Source: Ignavibacteriota bacterium
Lineage (GTDB): Bacteria > Bacteroidota > Ignavibacteria > Palsa-1295
NCBI GenBank assembly: GCA_003151825.1
Contig: PLYO01000003.1
Span: forward strand, 1 to 61,405
DNA: 61,405 nt
Reading direction: 5' to 3'
In this document: in pieces, positions 35,733 through 44,381 of the stretch
Layout of the letters: the number at the start of each line of letters is the position of its first letter
Position numbering within the stretch: position 1 is the first letter of the stretch
The notes under the pieces: generated by a model
What the model was told of the DNA's origin: nothing
The model's database searches: none
The model's input: only the letters and a program-made list of their open reading frames with translations
Made by a program: the position numbers and the translations under genes

Positions 35733-35961
35733 AAGTGCTGAAGTGCTAAGTGCTGAAGTGCTAAGTGCTAAAGTGCTAAGTTATTATGAGAAGAATAGTA
35801 AGATTTCATCGTTTTCGTGCCATTGCGCGTGCCAACACTGAGGCGGCCATGCGCATTAAGCACAACGGCAGGACAGAAGCAGAAATTGAAGTAATAACTC
35901 GACGCTCAGTGGCGCTACAAAAAATCATCTCAGCACTTTAGCACTTAGCACTTCAGCACTT
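35733..35961. repeat. Family C bracketed inverted repeat around a small ORF
   Basis: Left arm 35733-35780 and right arm 35930-35961 are made of AGTGCTGA/AGTGCTAA units in opposite orientation, as at 13338-13479. Here the 149-bp centre contains a 51-codon reading frame. The right arm ends 7 bp before secE. Confidence 0.8.
35786..35941 (+). CDS. Possible small basic protein (51 aa) between repeat arms
   Basis: ATG 35786 to TAG 35939-35941. The product starts MRRIVRFHRFRAIARANTEA and is strongly basic and helical in pattern, ending KIISAL; the last residues and the stop come from the family C right arm. No recognisable ribosome site and no family. It could be a genuine small gene carried by the element, a leftover, or chance. 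Confidence 0.25.
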   Translation: MRRIVRFHRFRAIARANTEAAMRIKHNGRTEAEIEVITRRSVALQKIISAL

Positions 35962-35968
35962 AAAAAAA

Positions 35969-36205
35969 ATGGCAGAAACATCGGTACTTTCGCAAAACGG
36001 CGAGAAGCAGGGGCTTCGAAAAAAGTCGTTCACGTTTTTTACGGACGTCGCGCGCGAAATGCGCAAGGTCAGCTGGCCTAAGCGCGCGGAACTTCAGGAC
36101 GCGACGGTCATCACGCTTGTCTTATGCGTGGTGATGGCGCTCTTCACCTTCGGAGTCGATAAAATTTTCGAGACGATCATTCGCGGTATTTTCCGCTTAC
36201 TCTAA
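35969..36205 (+). CDS. secE: Preprotein translocase subunit SecE
   Basis: 78 residues with the conserved amphipathic FFTDVAREMRKVSWPKRAEL followed by one membrane helix (ATVITLVLCVVMALFTFGV), the short single-helix form of SecE. It stabilises SecY in the inner-membrane translocon. Its TAA overlaps the ATG of nusG (TAATG), indicating coupling. A family C repeat arm ends 7 bp upstream, so the ribosome site is poor. Confidence 0.95.
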   Translation: MAETSVLSQNGEKQGLRKKSFTFFTDVAREMRKVSWPKRAELQDATVITLVLCVVMALFTFGVDKIFETIIRGIFRLL

Positions 36206-36762
36206 TGATAACGGCAGAAACACAAGCGCCCACGCTGAAATGGTATGCTCTGAGAACCTTCACCGGCTCGGAGACGAAAGTCAAAGCCTATATCGAGGAC
36301 GAAATCAAGCGCCGCGAACTCACCGATCGCGTGCCGGAGGTTGTGATCCCGAACGAAAAAGTCTATGAAGTCCGCGACGGAAAAAAGAAGGTAAAAACAA
36401 AAAGTTTCCTTCCCGGTTATATTCTCATCGAAGCCGCGCTCGATAAAAAGCTGATCGATCTCATTCTTTCGGTTCCCGGAGTCGTCAGCTTCGTCGGCCC
36501 GACGAAAACCCAGCCGACCGCGCTGCATCCCGACGAGATGCGCCGCATCCTCGGCAAAGTCGAAGAGAAGCGCGGCATGGAAACCTCCGAAATCCGCTAT
36601 CATAAGGGCCAGCCCGTCAAAGTGATTGACGGACCGTTCTCCGGCTTCGGCGCGCAGATCAGGGAAATCAACGAGGACAAGCAGAAGCTCAAAGTCGAAG
36701 TCTCCATCTTCGGCCGCAAAACCCCAGTGGAACTGGATTACTCGCAGGTCGAGGCGGAGTAA
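36205..36762 (+). CDS. nusG: Transcription termination/antitermination protein NusG
   Basis: 185 residues. NGN domain about 8-115 (KWYALRTFTGSETKVKAYIE, SFLPGYILIEAALD, VPGVVSFVG) and C-terminal KOW domain about 130-185 (GQPVKVIDGPFSGFGAQI). It binds RNA polymerase and links it to Rho or ribosomes. Coupled to secE by a one-base overlap. Unusually, rplK does not follow; a secreted IgGFc-binding-domain protein starts 5 bp downstream. Confidence 0.97.
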   Translation: MITAETQAPTLKWYALRTFTGSETKVKAYIEDEIKRRELTDRVPEVVIPNEKVYEVRDGKKKVKTKSFLPGYILIEAALDKKLIDLILSVPGVVSFVGPTKTQPTALHPDEMRRILGKVEEKRGMETSEIRYHKGQPVKVIDGPFSGFGAQIREINEDKQKLKVEVSIFGRKTPVELDYSQVEAE

Positions 36763-36767
36763 ATCCC

Positions 36768-38105
36768 GTGCGACGTGCGCTTGTCGTTCTCATATTGGCG
36801 CTGGTTCCCTGCGCCGCTCTTGCCCAGGGCTACCGCGGCCGCGATTTCTGGATTTGCTTTCCGCAGAATGCCGTGCTTGAACGCGCAGATAAAACCCTCA
36901 GCCTCTCGCTCTATCTATGCGCCGAAAACCGGGCAAGCGTCACCATCACCAATCTTTCGGACAGCAGCGTGCAGCATTTTTCGGTCGAGTCCGGTGCGTC
37001 CACCGAGCGGGATGTAGATACCGAAATTGAAATTCGTTCCTCCGAACGAACGGAGCGAAATTCGCTGCACATCACGAGCGACCAGGATATTTCGGTCTAT
37101 GCCGTCTCCCATCGCCCCGCCAGCACCGATAGCTACATGGCCATCCCGACAGAATTTCTTGGGAAGGAATATGTCGTTGCGGGCTACGCCTGGTTAAAAA
37201 ATGGTTCTGAAAGTTTTAGTTCACAAGCATCGATTATTGCCATAGATAGTAACACGCTCGTAACCATCCATCTTGCAGGCCCAACATACGGCGGTCTTCC
37301 GAAGGGTCGAACGATCATGTTCGCGTTGAACCGAGGAGAAACGTTCCAGATTCAAGGCTCGAATGACAGCGGCGATCTTACCGGCACGACCGTTTCCTCG
37401 ACCAAGCCCATCGCGTTCTTTACCGGCCATAGTTGCGCGCAAGTACCATCCAACGTTTCCTTTTGCGATATGCTGCTCGAAATGGAGCCGCCGGCCAATG
37501 ACTGGGGCAAATCCTTCATCCTCACAAAATTCGAAGGCAAGGATTATTACGTTGCTCGAATTATTGCGGATGCCGATTCAACCATTGTCTCGATTAATGG
37601 CGTAAAGGCAGCGACGATCAATCGCAACGAATTTTATGAAGTGGATACGTTTTACCATGACGCGATCGTTACCACGAGCAAGCCGGCTCTCGTGGCGCAG
37701 TATTGCACCAGCTTCAACGCCGATGCCGTCAAAGTTGGCGATCCGTTCATGTTGATAGCCATTCCAAACGATCGTTTTGTAAGTGAGGTGACAACATCGT
37801 CGGTGACGCATGGAGTGTACAGAGATTATTTAAATATCGTAGTGCCAGATACCGCAGTCAACTCTCTTTTACTCGATGGCGCGCGCGCGGGGTTGGGGAG
37901 TTATCCGCCAGGAGTCGTGCTTGCAAGAAAGAGCCATGTTCCGGGCGCACAGTCCACAGTACTTACCTTCCAGGTTGCGTCTGGGCGGCATTTCATTCAA
38001 TGTGCCGCGCCGATGGCCGTTTATTCCTATGGATTTGGAATAGACAATGATAACTACGATTCCTACGGCCACGCCTGCGGGATGCGTCTGGATCCCCGAG
38101 AATAA
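36768..38105 (+). CDS. Secreted IgGFc-binding-domain-like protein
   Basis: 445 residues from GTG 36768. Signal peptide MRRALVVLILALVPCAALA-Q. The mature part matches the IgGFc-binding N-terminal domain seen in many Bacteroidota secreted proteins: ADKTLSLSLYLCAENRASVTI, IPTEFLGKEYVVAGY, LTGTTVSSTKPIAFFTGHSCAQVP and DWGKSFILTKF. It ends without a T9SS sorting domain. It is only 5 bp from nusG, so it probably shares that transcript, which is odd for a secreted protein in a housekeeping operon. Actual IgG binding should not be assumed. Confidence 0.78.
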   Translation: MRRALVVLILALVPCAALAQGYRGRDFWICFPQNAVLERADKTLSLSLYLCAENRASVTITNLSDSSVQHFSVESGASTERDVDTEIEIRSSERTERNSLHITSDQDISVYAVSHRPASTDSYMAIPTEFLGKEYVVAGYAWLKNGSESFSSQASIIAIDSNTLVTIHLAGPTYGGLPKGRTIMFALNRGETFQIQGSNDSGDLTGTTVSSTKPIAFFTGHSCAQVPSNVSFCDMLLEMEPPANDWGKSFILTKFEGKDYYVARIIADADSTIVSINGVKAATINRNEFYEVDTFYHDAIVTTSKPALVAQYCTSFNADAVKVGDPFMLIAIPNDRFVSEVTTSSVTHGVYRDYLNIVVPDTAVNSLLLDGARAGLGSYPPGVVLARKSHVPGAQSTVLTFQVASGRHFIQCAAPMAVYSYGFGIDNDNYDSYGHACGMRLDPRE

Positions 38106-38181
38106 TGCACTCATAATACGCCGTTTCGAACTAACGAGAGTGGCTTTGGGTTAAACGCGCTCCAAATCAGAATTTCAGAAA

Positions 38182-40281
38182 ATGTCACGCAAACATTCCT
38201 TAGAGCGCACTCGTAATATCGGGATTATGGCGCATATCGACGCCGGTAAGACCACGACCACCGAGCGCATCCTCTTTTATACGGGCCGGGTTCACCGCAT
38301 GGGCGAAGTCCATGAAGGCGGCGCGACCATGGACTGGATGGAGCAGGAAAAAGAGCGTGGCATCACGATCACTTCCGCCGCCACGACCTGCGTGTGGCGC
38401 GAAACGGAAATCAATATCATCGACACGCCCGGCCACGTAGATTTTACGGTGGAAGTCGAGCGTTCGCTGCGCGTGTTGGATGGCGCGGTCGCGCTGTTTT
38501 GCGCCGTCGGCGGCGTCGAGCCGCAATCGGAAACGGTATGGCGTCAGGCGAATAAGTATGGCGTGCCGCGCATTGGGTTCGTCAATAAAATGGATCGCAC
38601 CGGCGCGGATTTTTTCAATGTGATCAAAATGATCAAGGAGCGGCTCTATGCCAATCCGGTTCCCATCAATCTGCCCATCGGCGAAGGCGAAATGTTCGCC
38701 GGCGTCATCGACCTTGTCACGAACAAGGCGCGCATGTATAATGAGACCTCGTTAGGTACGACGTGGGATGAAATAGAAATTCCCGAAAAATTGAAAGAGC
38801 ATGCAAAAGAATGGCGCACGCGCCTGTTCGAATCCGTTGCAGAAGTGGATGACACGCTGCTCATCAAATATCTGGAAGGCGAAGAAATCACCACCGAAGA
38901 GGTGATGCGCGTACTGCGAACGGCCGTGATCGACTCAAAGATTATTCCCGTACTCTGCGGGTCGGCATTCAAGAACAAGGGCGTACAGGATTTGCTCGAT
39001 GCCGTCGTGGACTATCTTCCCAGCCCGGTGGACGTCGGCGCGATCGAGGGCCATCATCTGAATTTGACGGATCATATCAAACGCGAGCCGCTGGACACTG
39101 AGAAATTCTCCGCGATTGCATTCAAGATCATGAGCGACCCCTTCGTCGGCAAGCTCACGTTTTTCCGCGTCTATTCCGGCACGCTGAAATCGGGTTCCTA
39201 CGTACTGAATTCCGTGAGCGGACGCAAGGAGCGCATCGGGCGCATTCTCAGAATGCACGCCAATCACCGGGAGGACATCGAGATGGCCTACACCGGCGAT
39301 ATTTGCGCCGCCGTGGGGCTGAAGCAAACGCGCACGGGCGATACGCTCTGCGATGAGGACGATCCCATCGTCTTGGAACGAATGATTTTTCCGGAGCCTG
39401 TTATTTCTTTAGCTGTCGAGCCGAAAACGAAAGCCGATTCCGAGAAAATGTCGGAAGCATTGCAAAAGCTTGCCGATGAAGATCCTACGTTCAAAGTTAA
39501 AACGGATGAGGAAACCGGGCAGACCATCCTTTCCGGCATGGGCGAGCTGCATCTCGAAATTCTCGTTGACCGCATGAAGCGCGAGTTCCGCGTGGAGGCG
39601 AATGTCGGCAAGCCGCAAGTCGCATACAAAGAAACGATTCGGAAAAAAGTTACGCAGGAAGGCCGTTTCATTCGGCAGTCTGGTGGACGCGGTCAGTTCG
39701 GCCACGTATGGATCGATATCGAGCCGAACGAGGCTGGTAAGGGTTACGAGTTCGAGAATGCCATCGTCGGAGGAACGATTCCGAAGGAATTTATTTCGCC
39801 GGTCAGCGCGGGAATTGTCGAAGCCATGAAGAATGGAATTCTTGCCGGCTACCCGGTCGAGGACATCAAGATTCGGCTGTTCGACGGCTCGTTCCACGAT
39901 GTTGACTCGAGCGAAATGGCGTTCAAAATTGCCGGCTCGATGGCCTTCAAGGAAGGCGCACGCAAAGCGCATCCGGTTATTTTGGAACCAATAATGGATG
40001 TCGAAGTTGTAACGCCCGAAGATTACATGGGCGACGTCATCGGCGATTTGACCAAGCGCCGGGGCAAAATCGAAAGCATGACGGCGCGTTCGGACGCGCA
40101 GGTCATCAAAGCGTCCGTGCCGCTTTCGGAAATGTTCGGATATGCGACGGTGATGCGCTCGATGTCGCAAGGCCGCGCAATCTATACCATGCAATTCGCC
40201 CGCTATGAAGAAGCGCCGCGCTCCGTTCAGGAGCAGATCATCGAAGCGGTGAAGGGTAAGAGCGGCGCTTCGGAGAAATGA
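38182..40281 (+). CDS. fusA: Elongation factor G
   Basis: 699 residues, full length. GTPase driving ribosomal translocation. G1 [20 protein letters not shown]2 [10 protein letters not shown]3 DTPGHVDFT and G4 [10 protein letters not shown] are intact, and domains II-V follow ([35 protein letters not shown]). Neither rpsL/rpsG nor tuf is beside it; instead it follows secE-nusG and the IgGFc-like gene, so the str operon is broken up here. Confidence 0.97.
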   Translation: MSRKHSLERTRNIGIMAHIDAGKTTTTERILFYTGRVHRMGEVHEGGATMDWMEQEKERGITITSAATTCVWRETEINIIDTPGHVDFTVEVERSLRVLDGAVALFCAVGGVEPQSETVWRQANKYGVPRIGFVNKMDRTGADFFNVIKMIKERLYANPVPINLPIGEGEMFAGVIDLVTNKARMYNETSLGTTWDEIEIPEKLKEHAKEWRTRLFESVAEVDDTLLIKYLEGEEITTEEVMRVLRTAVIDSKIIPVLCGSAFKNKGVQDLLDAVVDYLPSPVDVGAIEGHHLNLTDHIKREPLDTEKFSAIAFKIMSDPFVGKLTFFRVYSGTLKSGSYVLNSVSGRKERIGRILRMHANHREDIEMAYTGDICAAVGLKQTRTGDTLCDEDDPIVLERMIFPEPVISLAVEPKTKADSEKMSEALQKLADEDPTFKVKTDEETGQTILSGMGELHLEILVDRMKREFRVEANVGKPQVAYKETIRKKVTQEGRFIRQSGGRGQFGHVWIDIEPNEAGKGYEFENAIVGGTIPKEFISPVSAGIVEAMKNGILAGYPVEDIKIRLFDGSFHDVDSSEMAFKIAGSMAFKEGARKAHPVILEPIMDVEVVTPEDYMGDVIGDLTKRRGKIESMTARSDAQVIKASVPLSEMFGYATVMRSMSQGRAIYTMQFARYEEAPRSVQEQIIEAVKGKSGASEK

Positions 40282-40299
40282 CAAACTGTTCCAAACTCC

Positions 40300-40461
40300 A
40301 GTCCCGTTAGGGATGGCATAGTTGTAGTCCCGGACATTAGTCCGGGGTTTGCGGTTTTTGAAAGCCATGGGTCCCGGAGATGGGGAATGCCCGTTTGTGG
40401 CAGACCTTCTTTATGGCCTCCCTCTCCGCTAGGGAACACAACAATGCTAGGAAGGTCTGCC
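40300..40461. repeat. Family L element and adjoining inverted pair
   Basis: 40324-40353 contains CCGGACATTAGTCCGGGGTT; 52324-52354 has the same design (CCGGACGTAAGTCCGGGGTT), and similarity extends about 25 bp to the left (AGGGATGGCAT versus AGAGGCACGGAAT). Next to it GGCAGACCTTC (40399-40409) is inverted at GAAGGTCTGCC (40451-40461), around a loop with its own CCGCTAGGG. Confidence 0.7.
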
Positions 40462-40653
40462 CACAACACGGCGGTGAGAAAGACCCCATGGTGCTGCACA
40501 TCGCCGTAGCTCGAAAGCTCCTGCATCTCCTCTATGCGATGGAAAAACATCAAAAACCGTTCAATCGAAATTATCGAAAAATAGGTCTCGCCACGGGAAC
40601 AATCTAATACGGTATCTTCGGGTTCGAATTTTTCTTCCATTCTTGTGTAACAA

Positions 40654-40682
40654 TTGACGTCCGGGAGTGTTTTTACTATAGA
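40654..40682 (+). promoter_or_regulatory. Sigma70-like promoter for the DUF4397 lipoprotein gene
   Basis: TTGACG (40654-40659), a 17-bp spacer and TATAGA (40677-40682) lie immediately before ATG 40690. If this promoter is used, transcription starts at or next to the ATG, which would give a leaderless mRNA; otherwise the in-frame ATG at 40705 may be the start. Confidence 0.5.
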
Positions 40683-40689
40683 AGATTCC

Positions 40690-42207
40690 ATGCGAACCAT
40701 ACGAATGATCCAAAAATCCATCCTCGCGCTCGCGGTAGGTGTAATCCTTGCACTTACCGTTTCTGGTTGCAAACCCTCCTGCGACATCGTCCCGACCGAA
40801 ACGCCGGCCAGCGTACGCATTTTTAATGCGGTCAGCAATTCCACCCTACTGCTTGTTTACGTGGACGGCAAGCTCTTCGACAGCGCGTGGTACGACATTG
40901 ATAACAAGTATTACTCATGGAACCCAAACCACGTCTTTGGCTACCGGACTACCTATCTGCCAACAGGTTTGCCGCTTCATCCCGGGCTGCACCACGTCGC
41001 CGCGATGGACGCATCGAGCCGCGACACGGTATCGAGATGGGATGGGATAATCCGAGACTCACGCCAGAGCTTGATCTTTATCGGGAGAATGAATGGAACG
41101 CCAAAGCAAACCCCCCGCGCCACCTATTTGGACGATGTGGTACGGGAACCGGATAAGCTGCACTCGTATGCCCGATTTGTCGATGCCGTGGTGGACATTC
41201 CCGGCCTCGATGTTTATTTTTCAAGCACTATTAAGGCCAAACCTGACATTCGGATCGGCTTCGATTCTATCTCCGATGCGCAAGGGGGAAGCACGGGGAC
41301 AGGCCTTTCCGCCAACGATTATTTTCAAATTCCGCTCACGGACACCAGCGGCTTGCTCATCCAACCCGAAGACGACACCAGCTTGACGGACAATATTTTT
41401 AGTTCCACTTATGGTTTTACCTCGAAAGGTTTACTCTTGACGATCGTCGCTCGCGGCGAAACAAAGCCCGTCGGCTCGGATCCGACGGCGTCGATGACCG
41501 CCCTGGAAGATGGCTCTGAGTCGGCGGGAACTGCGACGGTCGATATCCAAAACTTTGGCGTGAGCTTAGTGAACGCCACGCATTACGACTCGCTTAGTCT
41601 TATGATTGCCAATCCCAACGACAAGGACCCGCGCATTCCGCGCACCATCACGAACAAAGCCTATGCAACGCAAGAGAAAGTGACCCTCATCCCGCCAGAT
41701 TCGATAAGCGAGTACATGGCGCTCAGTACGCTCGCAATAATATATTACAATTTCTGGTTCGGCTCCCAGCCTTATCCGCAAGACAGCGTCTTTCACTTCA
41801 CGACTGATAAGGACACGGCCACTCACCTCCTTATCATTCCTCCCTTGGAACCCAACTTTCGATATACGTTTGTCGCAATCGAAGCCGGCGCCGGCACTGG
41901 TTTGCTCGAACTCTTCGATACGGTTTCCGCGCCCAGCAACCCCGCCATGGGCCGCGTCCGGTTCGTGAATACCACCGCGGATTATACCGTAAATAATTTC
42001 ACGTTCGCGGGGCAAAATATCAGCAGCATGGCCCAGCGCGACGTCACGTATGCCGACGCGCCCGTGGGGCCAATTTCTTTCCATGTCACCGGCGGCACGG
42101 CGGCTGGAACGATTACATTCAACCTGTTGCAAGGCACGCCAGCCACGGTCTTTTTCTTCCCTTCGGACGGCAGCGATACCATCCCTTATCGTATCAGCAC
42201 CCAATGA
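40690..42207 (+). CDS. DUF4397-like lipoprotein
   Basis: 505 residues. Signal segment SILALAVGVILALTVSGC with the cysteine as lipidation site. ETPASVRIFNAVSNSTLLLVY with YVDGKLFD and a second module late in the chain (MGRVRFVNTTADYTVNNFTF, PVGPISFHVTGG) are typical DUF4397 beta domains found in surface lipoproteins of this phylum. The longer frame from TTG 40654 lies in promoter sequence. Its stop overlaps the next start as ATGA. Function unknown. Confidence 0.75.
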   Translation: MRTIRMIQKSILALAVGVILALTVSGCKPSCDIVPTETPASVRIFNAVSNSTLLLVYVDGKLFDSAWYDIDNKYYSWNPNHVFGYRTTYLPTGLPLHPGLHHVAAMDASSRDTVSRWDGIIRDSRQSLIFIGRMNGTPKQTPRATYLDDVVREPDKLHSYARFVDAVVDIPGLDVYFSSTIKAKPDIRIGFDSISDAQGGSTGTGLSANDYFQIPLTDTSGLLIQPEDDTSLTDNIFSSTYGFTSKGLLLTIVARGETKPVGSDPTASMTALEDGSESAGTATVDIQNFGVSLVNATHYDSLSLMIANPNDKDPRIPRTITNKAYATQEKVTLIPPDSISEYMALSTLAIIYYNFWFGSQPYPQDSVFHFTTDKDTATHLLIIPPLEPNFRYTFVAIEAGAGTGLLELFDTVSAPSNPAMGRVRFVNTTADYTVNNFTFAGQNISSMAQRDVTYADAPVGPISFHVTGGTAAGTITFNLLQGTPATVFFFPSDGSDTIPYRISTQ

Positions 42208-42482
42208 CCGGGAAACCGCGCGTACAATTTATCACGAAGGAGGAAGGTTGCTCGCTCTGCGACGAAGCGTTCGAAGAACTCGAATCCGCGATGGACTACG
42301 TCGAGTTCGATCTCGATATTGTGAAAATCCGTCCCGGTGACCCACTATGGGAAAAATATTGGGATAAAATTCCCGTCATCCTCATCGATGACAAAGTCGC
42401 GTTCACGCACAGGACGACGCGGGATTTGCTGATACGAAAACTTAAAAAGCGAACTCGGATTTTTGGGATTTTTAGGGATTAA
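42204..42482 (+). CDS. Glutaredoxin-like thioredoxin-fold protein
   Basis: 92 residues, DUF836/glutaredoxin-like. The redox motif CSLC is in TKEEGCSLCDEAFEEL, and the cis-proline is in WDKIPVILIDDK. It would act in cytosolic thiol-disulfide exchange; the partner is unknown. It is coupled to the lipoprotein gene by an ATGA overlap. The last ten residues (RTRIFGIFRD) and the stop are encoded by a family B repeat arm, replacing whatever the original C-terminus was. Confidence 0.82.
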   Translation: MTGKPRVQFITKEEGCSLCDEAFEELESAMDYVEFDLDIVKIRPGDPLWEKYWDKIPVILIDDKVAFTHRTTRDLLIRKLKKRTRIFGIFRD

Positions 42483-42610
42483 ACAGGATGTGGGGAGGGG
42501 TTCAATTCAGAAATTGAAAAATTTGAAAATTCGAGATACAATACCCGTGAATAAAGTGGCGCCTTCCCAAATCCTGTTTAATCCCTAAAAATCCGATAAA
42601 TCCGAGTTTA
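42451..42610. repeat. Family B bracketed inverted repeat
   Basis: Left arm 42451-42500 and right arm 42563-42610 are inverted copies containing CTCGGATTT, TTTTTAGGGATTAAACAGGAT and a GGGAAG/CTTCCC end. They surround a 62-bp AT-rich centre. The left arm gives the stop (TAA) of the glutaredoxin-like gene; the outermost TAA of the right arm (42608-42610, minus strand) is the stop of the DUF1501 gene. Confidence 0.85.
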
Positions 42611-44305
42611 GTGCGCTACGATCATCGGCCGCGATACCGTTCCCGAAACGGTCTTCAACCGATAAAAATACGCGCCGCTCGCAAGCTTGCTTGCATCGAA
42701 ATTAGCTTGCTGCGGCCCGGCGGACTGCCAGCCCTCAACCGGCCGCGCGATTTCCACGCCCGCGCTTGTGAAGATTCCCAGTTCCACCGGCCCCGCCGCA
42801 TCGAGCACGAAGGGAATCGTCGTCGAGGCATACGCGGGGTTCGGATAATTCTGTAAGAGCATCAGGCCAACCGCACCCGGCGCGGAACCGACATATTGTT
42901 GCGAGGCGGCTTTGAAAATGCCCAGCGATTGCCAGTTGGAATTCGCCGAGTAGGTGGCGTTCGCATCCTGCGTAAGCACGGCTTGAATGTCCGCATTAAT
43001 TTGGGTCTGGTCGCCGCCGGCGAGCAGCCACTCGTTCATCACGGTCGCATAGACATTGCGGAATTCGTGTAGAGGATCGTAATTCAGGTTCCCAGTGGGC
43101 GCGTTTCCGTTCGGCGTACCGAGCGAGGTCGGGTCGAGCGCCGGATCGCTGCCATAGACCGCGCCCTTCACCTGCGTGCCGATGATAAAATGCGGCGCGG
43201 CCGTGCCATGATCGGTGCCGGAACCATTCTCTTTCGCCCGGCGCCCAAATTCGGAATAGGTCATGATGGCGACGTTGTCGGCAACGCCGAAGGCTTCGAT
43301 GTCTGCCTGGAACGCCGCAATGGCGGCGGAAAGATCGGTGAGCAAACTTGCCTGCCGAGTGATCTGGGTCGAATGTGTATCGTAACTGCCTTGCGTGACG
43401 AGATAAATTTTAGGAGGCGCGGATGTCGTCGATCCCGACTTCCCCTCGCTCGCGATCATCTGCGCGATATACGAAAGCTGCTGCGAAAGCGTGCTCGAAG
43501 GATATGTTACCGAAGCATTATTCTTCGAGACCGTACGGTTCAAAATCGTATTCGCATAAATGTCGGACTCGGCCTGAATGGTACGAACGAATTCCAATTC
43601 TTTATATTGGGTGGTGGGGCTATTCGGGATCGCATCGTAGCTCTGCCCGGTGGGAGACGATTGCGACGGCATGGAGTTCATCGCGACGCCCATTCCGCCA
43701 TTCGGACCTAAAAAAATGTTGCTGAGCGCATTGCCAAATTCCACGGCAAGTGGCCAGCTTCCCGTGGGAATCGTTGCGGGAGGATACGCCGGATTTTGAC
43801 CCGCGAGAAACCTTCCCACCCATCCCGAGGATTCATAGATGCCGCTGTCCGTCGCGGTGTTCCACACATCGGTCCCGCGAAAATGCGAGAGGACGGGATT
43901 CGCGTAACCCACATTTTGAAGAATGGCGACTTGCCCATTGCCGCCACCGCTCCCATAGAGCGATAAAATTCCCTCCATCCCCGCGTGCATCGCAAGCGAC
44001 GTATGATCGGGAATCGGGCTGGTAATATCCGAACCCGACAGCCCGAGCGTCGGTCGCAGAGAAGTGACGCTGCCGGGGGCGTAGTACGGGTCCGCATACG
44101 GCACCACGCAATTTAGCCCGTCATTCCCGCCTTGAAGTTGGACGATGACGAGCACATTGTTATTCGACGAGCCCGAAGTTTCGAGCGCGCTCCTGAGCGG
44201 CGAGCGCCCCAGCGCGCGTATCGGCCAGCCACCAAGCATGACGGGTAGCGCGTTCGCGGCTACTCCGATTTTCAGTCCTGTTTTTAAGAAATCGCGACGT
44301 TTCAT
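42608..44305 (-). CDS. DUF1501 protein with Tat-type signal and T9SS sorting domain
   Basis: 565 residues. MKRRDFLKTGLKIGVAANALP is a twin-arginine-type leader. The body is a sulfatase-like DUF1501 domain (LVIVQLQGGNDGLNCVVPY, LVTQGSYDTHSTQ, IMTYSEFGRRAKENGSGTDHG). The C-terminus is a T9SS domain (LLQNYPNPAYASTTIPF, LASGAYFYRLKT). DUF1501 and DUF1800 genes occur as pairs in many phyla; their joint function is not known. It lies 76 bp after the DUF1800 gene on the same strand, with a family J palindrome in between that also provides the purine-rich ribosome site. Confidence 0.88.
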   Translation of the reverse strand: MKRRDFLKTGLKIGVAANALPVMLGGWPIRALGRSPLRSALETSGSSNNNVLVIVQLQGGNDGLNCVVPYADPYYAPGSVTSLRPTLGLSGSDITSPIPDHTSLAMHAGMEGILSLYGSGGGNGQVAILQNVGYANPVLSHFRGTDVWNTATDSGIYESSGWVGRFLAGQNPAYPPATIPTGSWPLAVEFGNALSNIFLGPNGGMGVAMNSMPSQSSPTGQSYDAIPNSPTTQYKELEFVRTIQAESDIYANTILNRTVSKNNASVTYPSSTLSQQLSYIAQMIASEGKSGSTTSAPPKIYLVTQGSYDTHSTQITRQASLLTDLSAAIAAFQADIEAFGVADNVAIMTYSEFGRRAKENGSGTDHGTAAPHFIIGTQVKGAVYGSDPALDPTSLGTPNGNAPTGNLNYDPLHEFRNVYATVMNEWLLAGGDQTQINADIQAVLTQDANATYSANSNWQSLGIFKAASQQYVGSAPGAVGLMLLQNYPNPAYASTTIPFVLDAAGPVELGIFTSAGVEIARPVEGWQSAGPQQANFDASKLASGAYFYRLKTVSGTVSRPMIVAH

Positions 44306-44345
44306 TTACCACCCCCTGCCCCCTCCTTGAAAAGGAGGGGGAAAT
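44306..44345. repeat. Family J palindrome between DUF1800 and DUF1501 genes
   Basis: CCCCCTCCTT (44319-44328) pairs with AAGGAGGGGG (44332-44341). On the minus strand the hairpin lies just before the DUF1501 ATG, and the flanking G-rich sequence may act as its ribosome site. Confidence 0.8.
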
Positions 44346-44381
44346 GTTTTGATCCCCGCCGTGAAAGGTTGGGAATGTTTG

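Larger units (their letters stand above)
40282..40689. other. 408-bp intergenic region with palindromes and a promoter
   Basis: No gene is visible. It contains a family L element (40324-40353) embedded in a longer repeat that begins near 40300, a large inverted pair (40399-40409 with 40451-40461) and a sigma70-like promoter at its right end. Confidence 0.6.

Noticed and set aside
35733..35780. Short direct repeats (AGTGCTAA units) as a possible CRISPR leader or array
   Set aside because: Units are 8 bp and contiguous, without spacers, and an inverted arm follows; no cas genes are present.
39409..40368. Minus-strand frame of 319 codons
   Set aside because: Shadow of fusA, no plausible domain.
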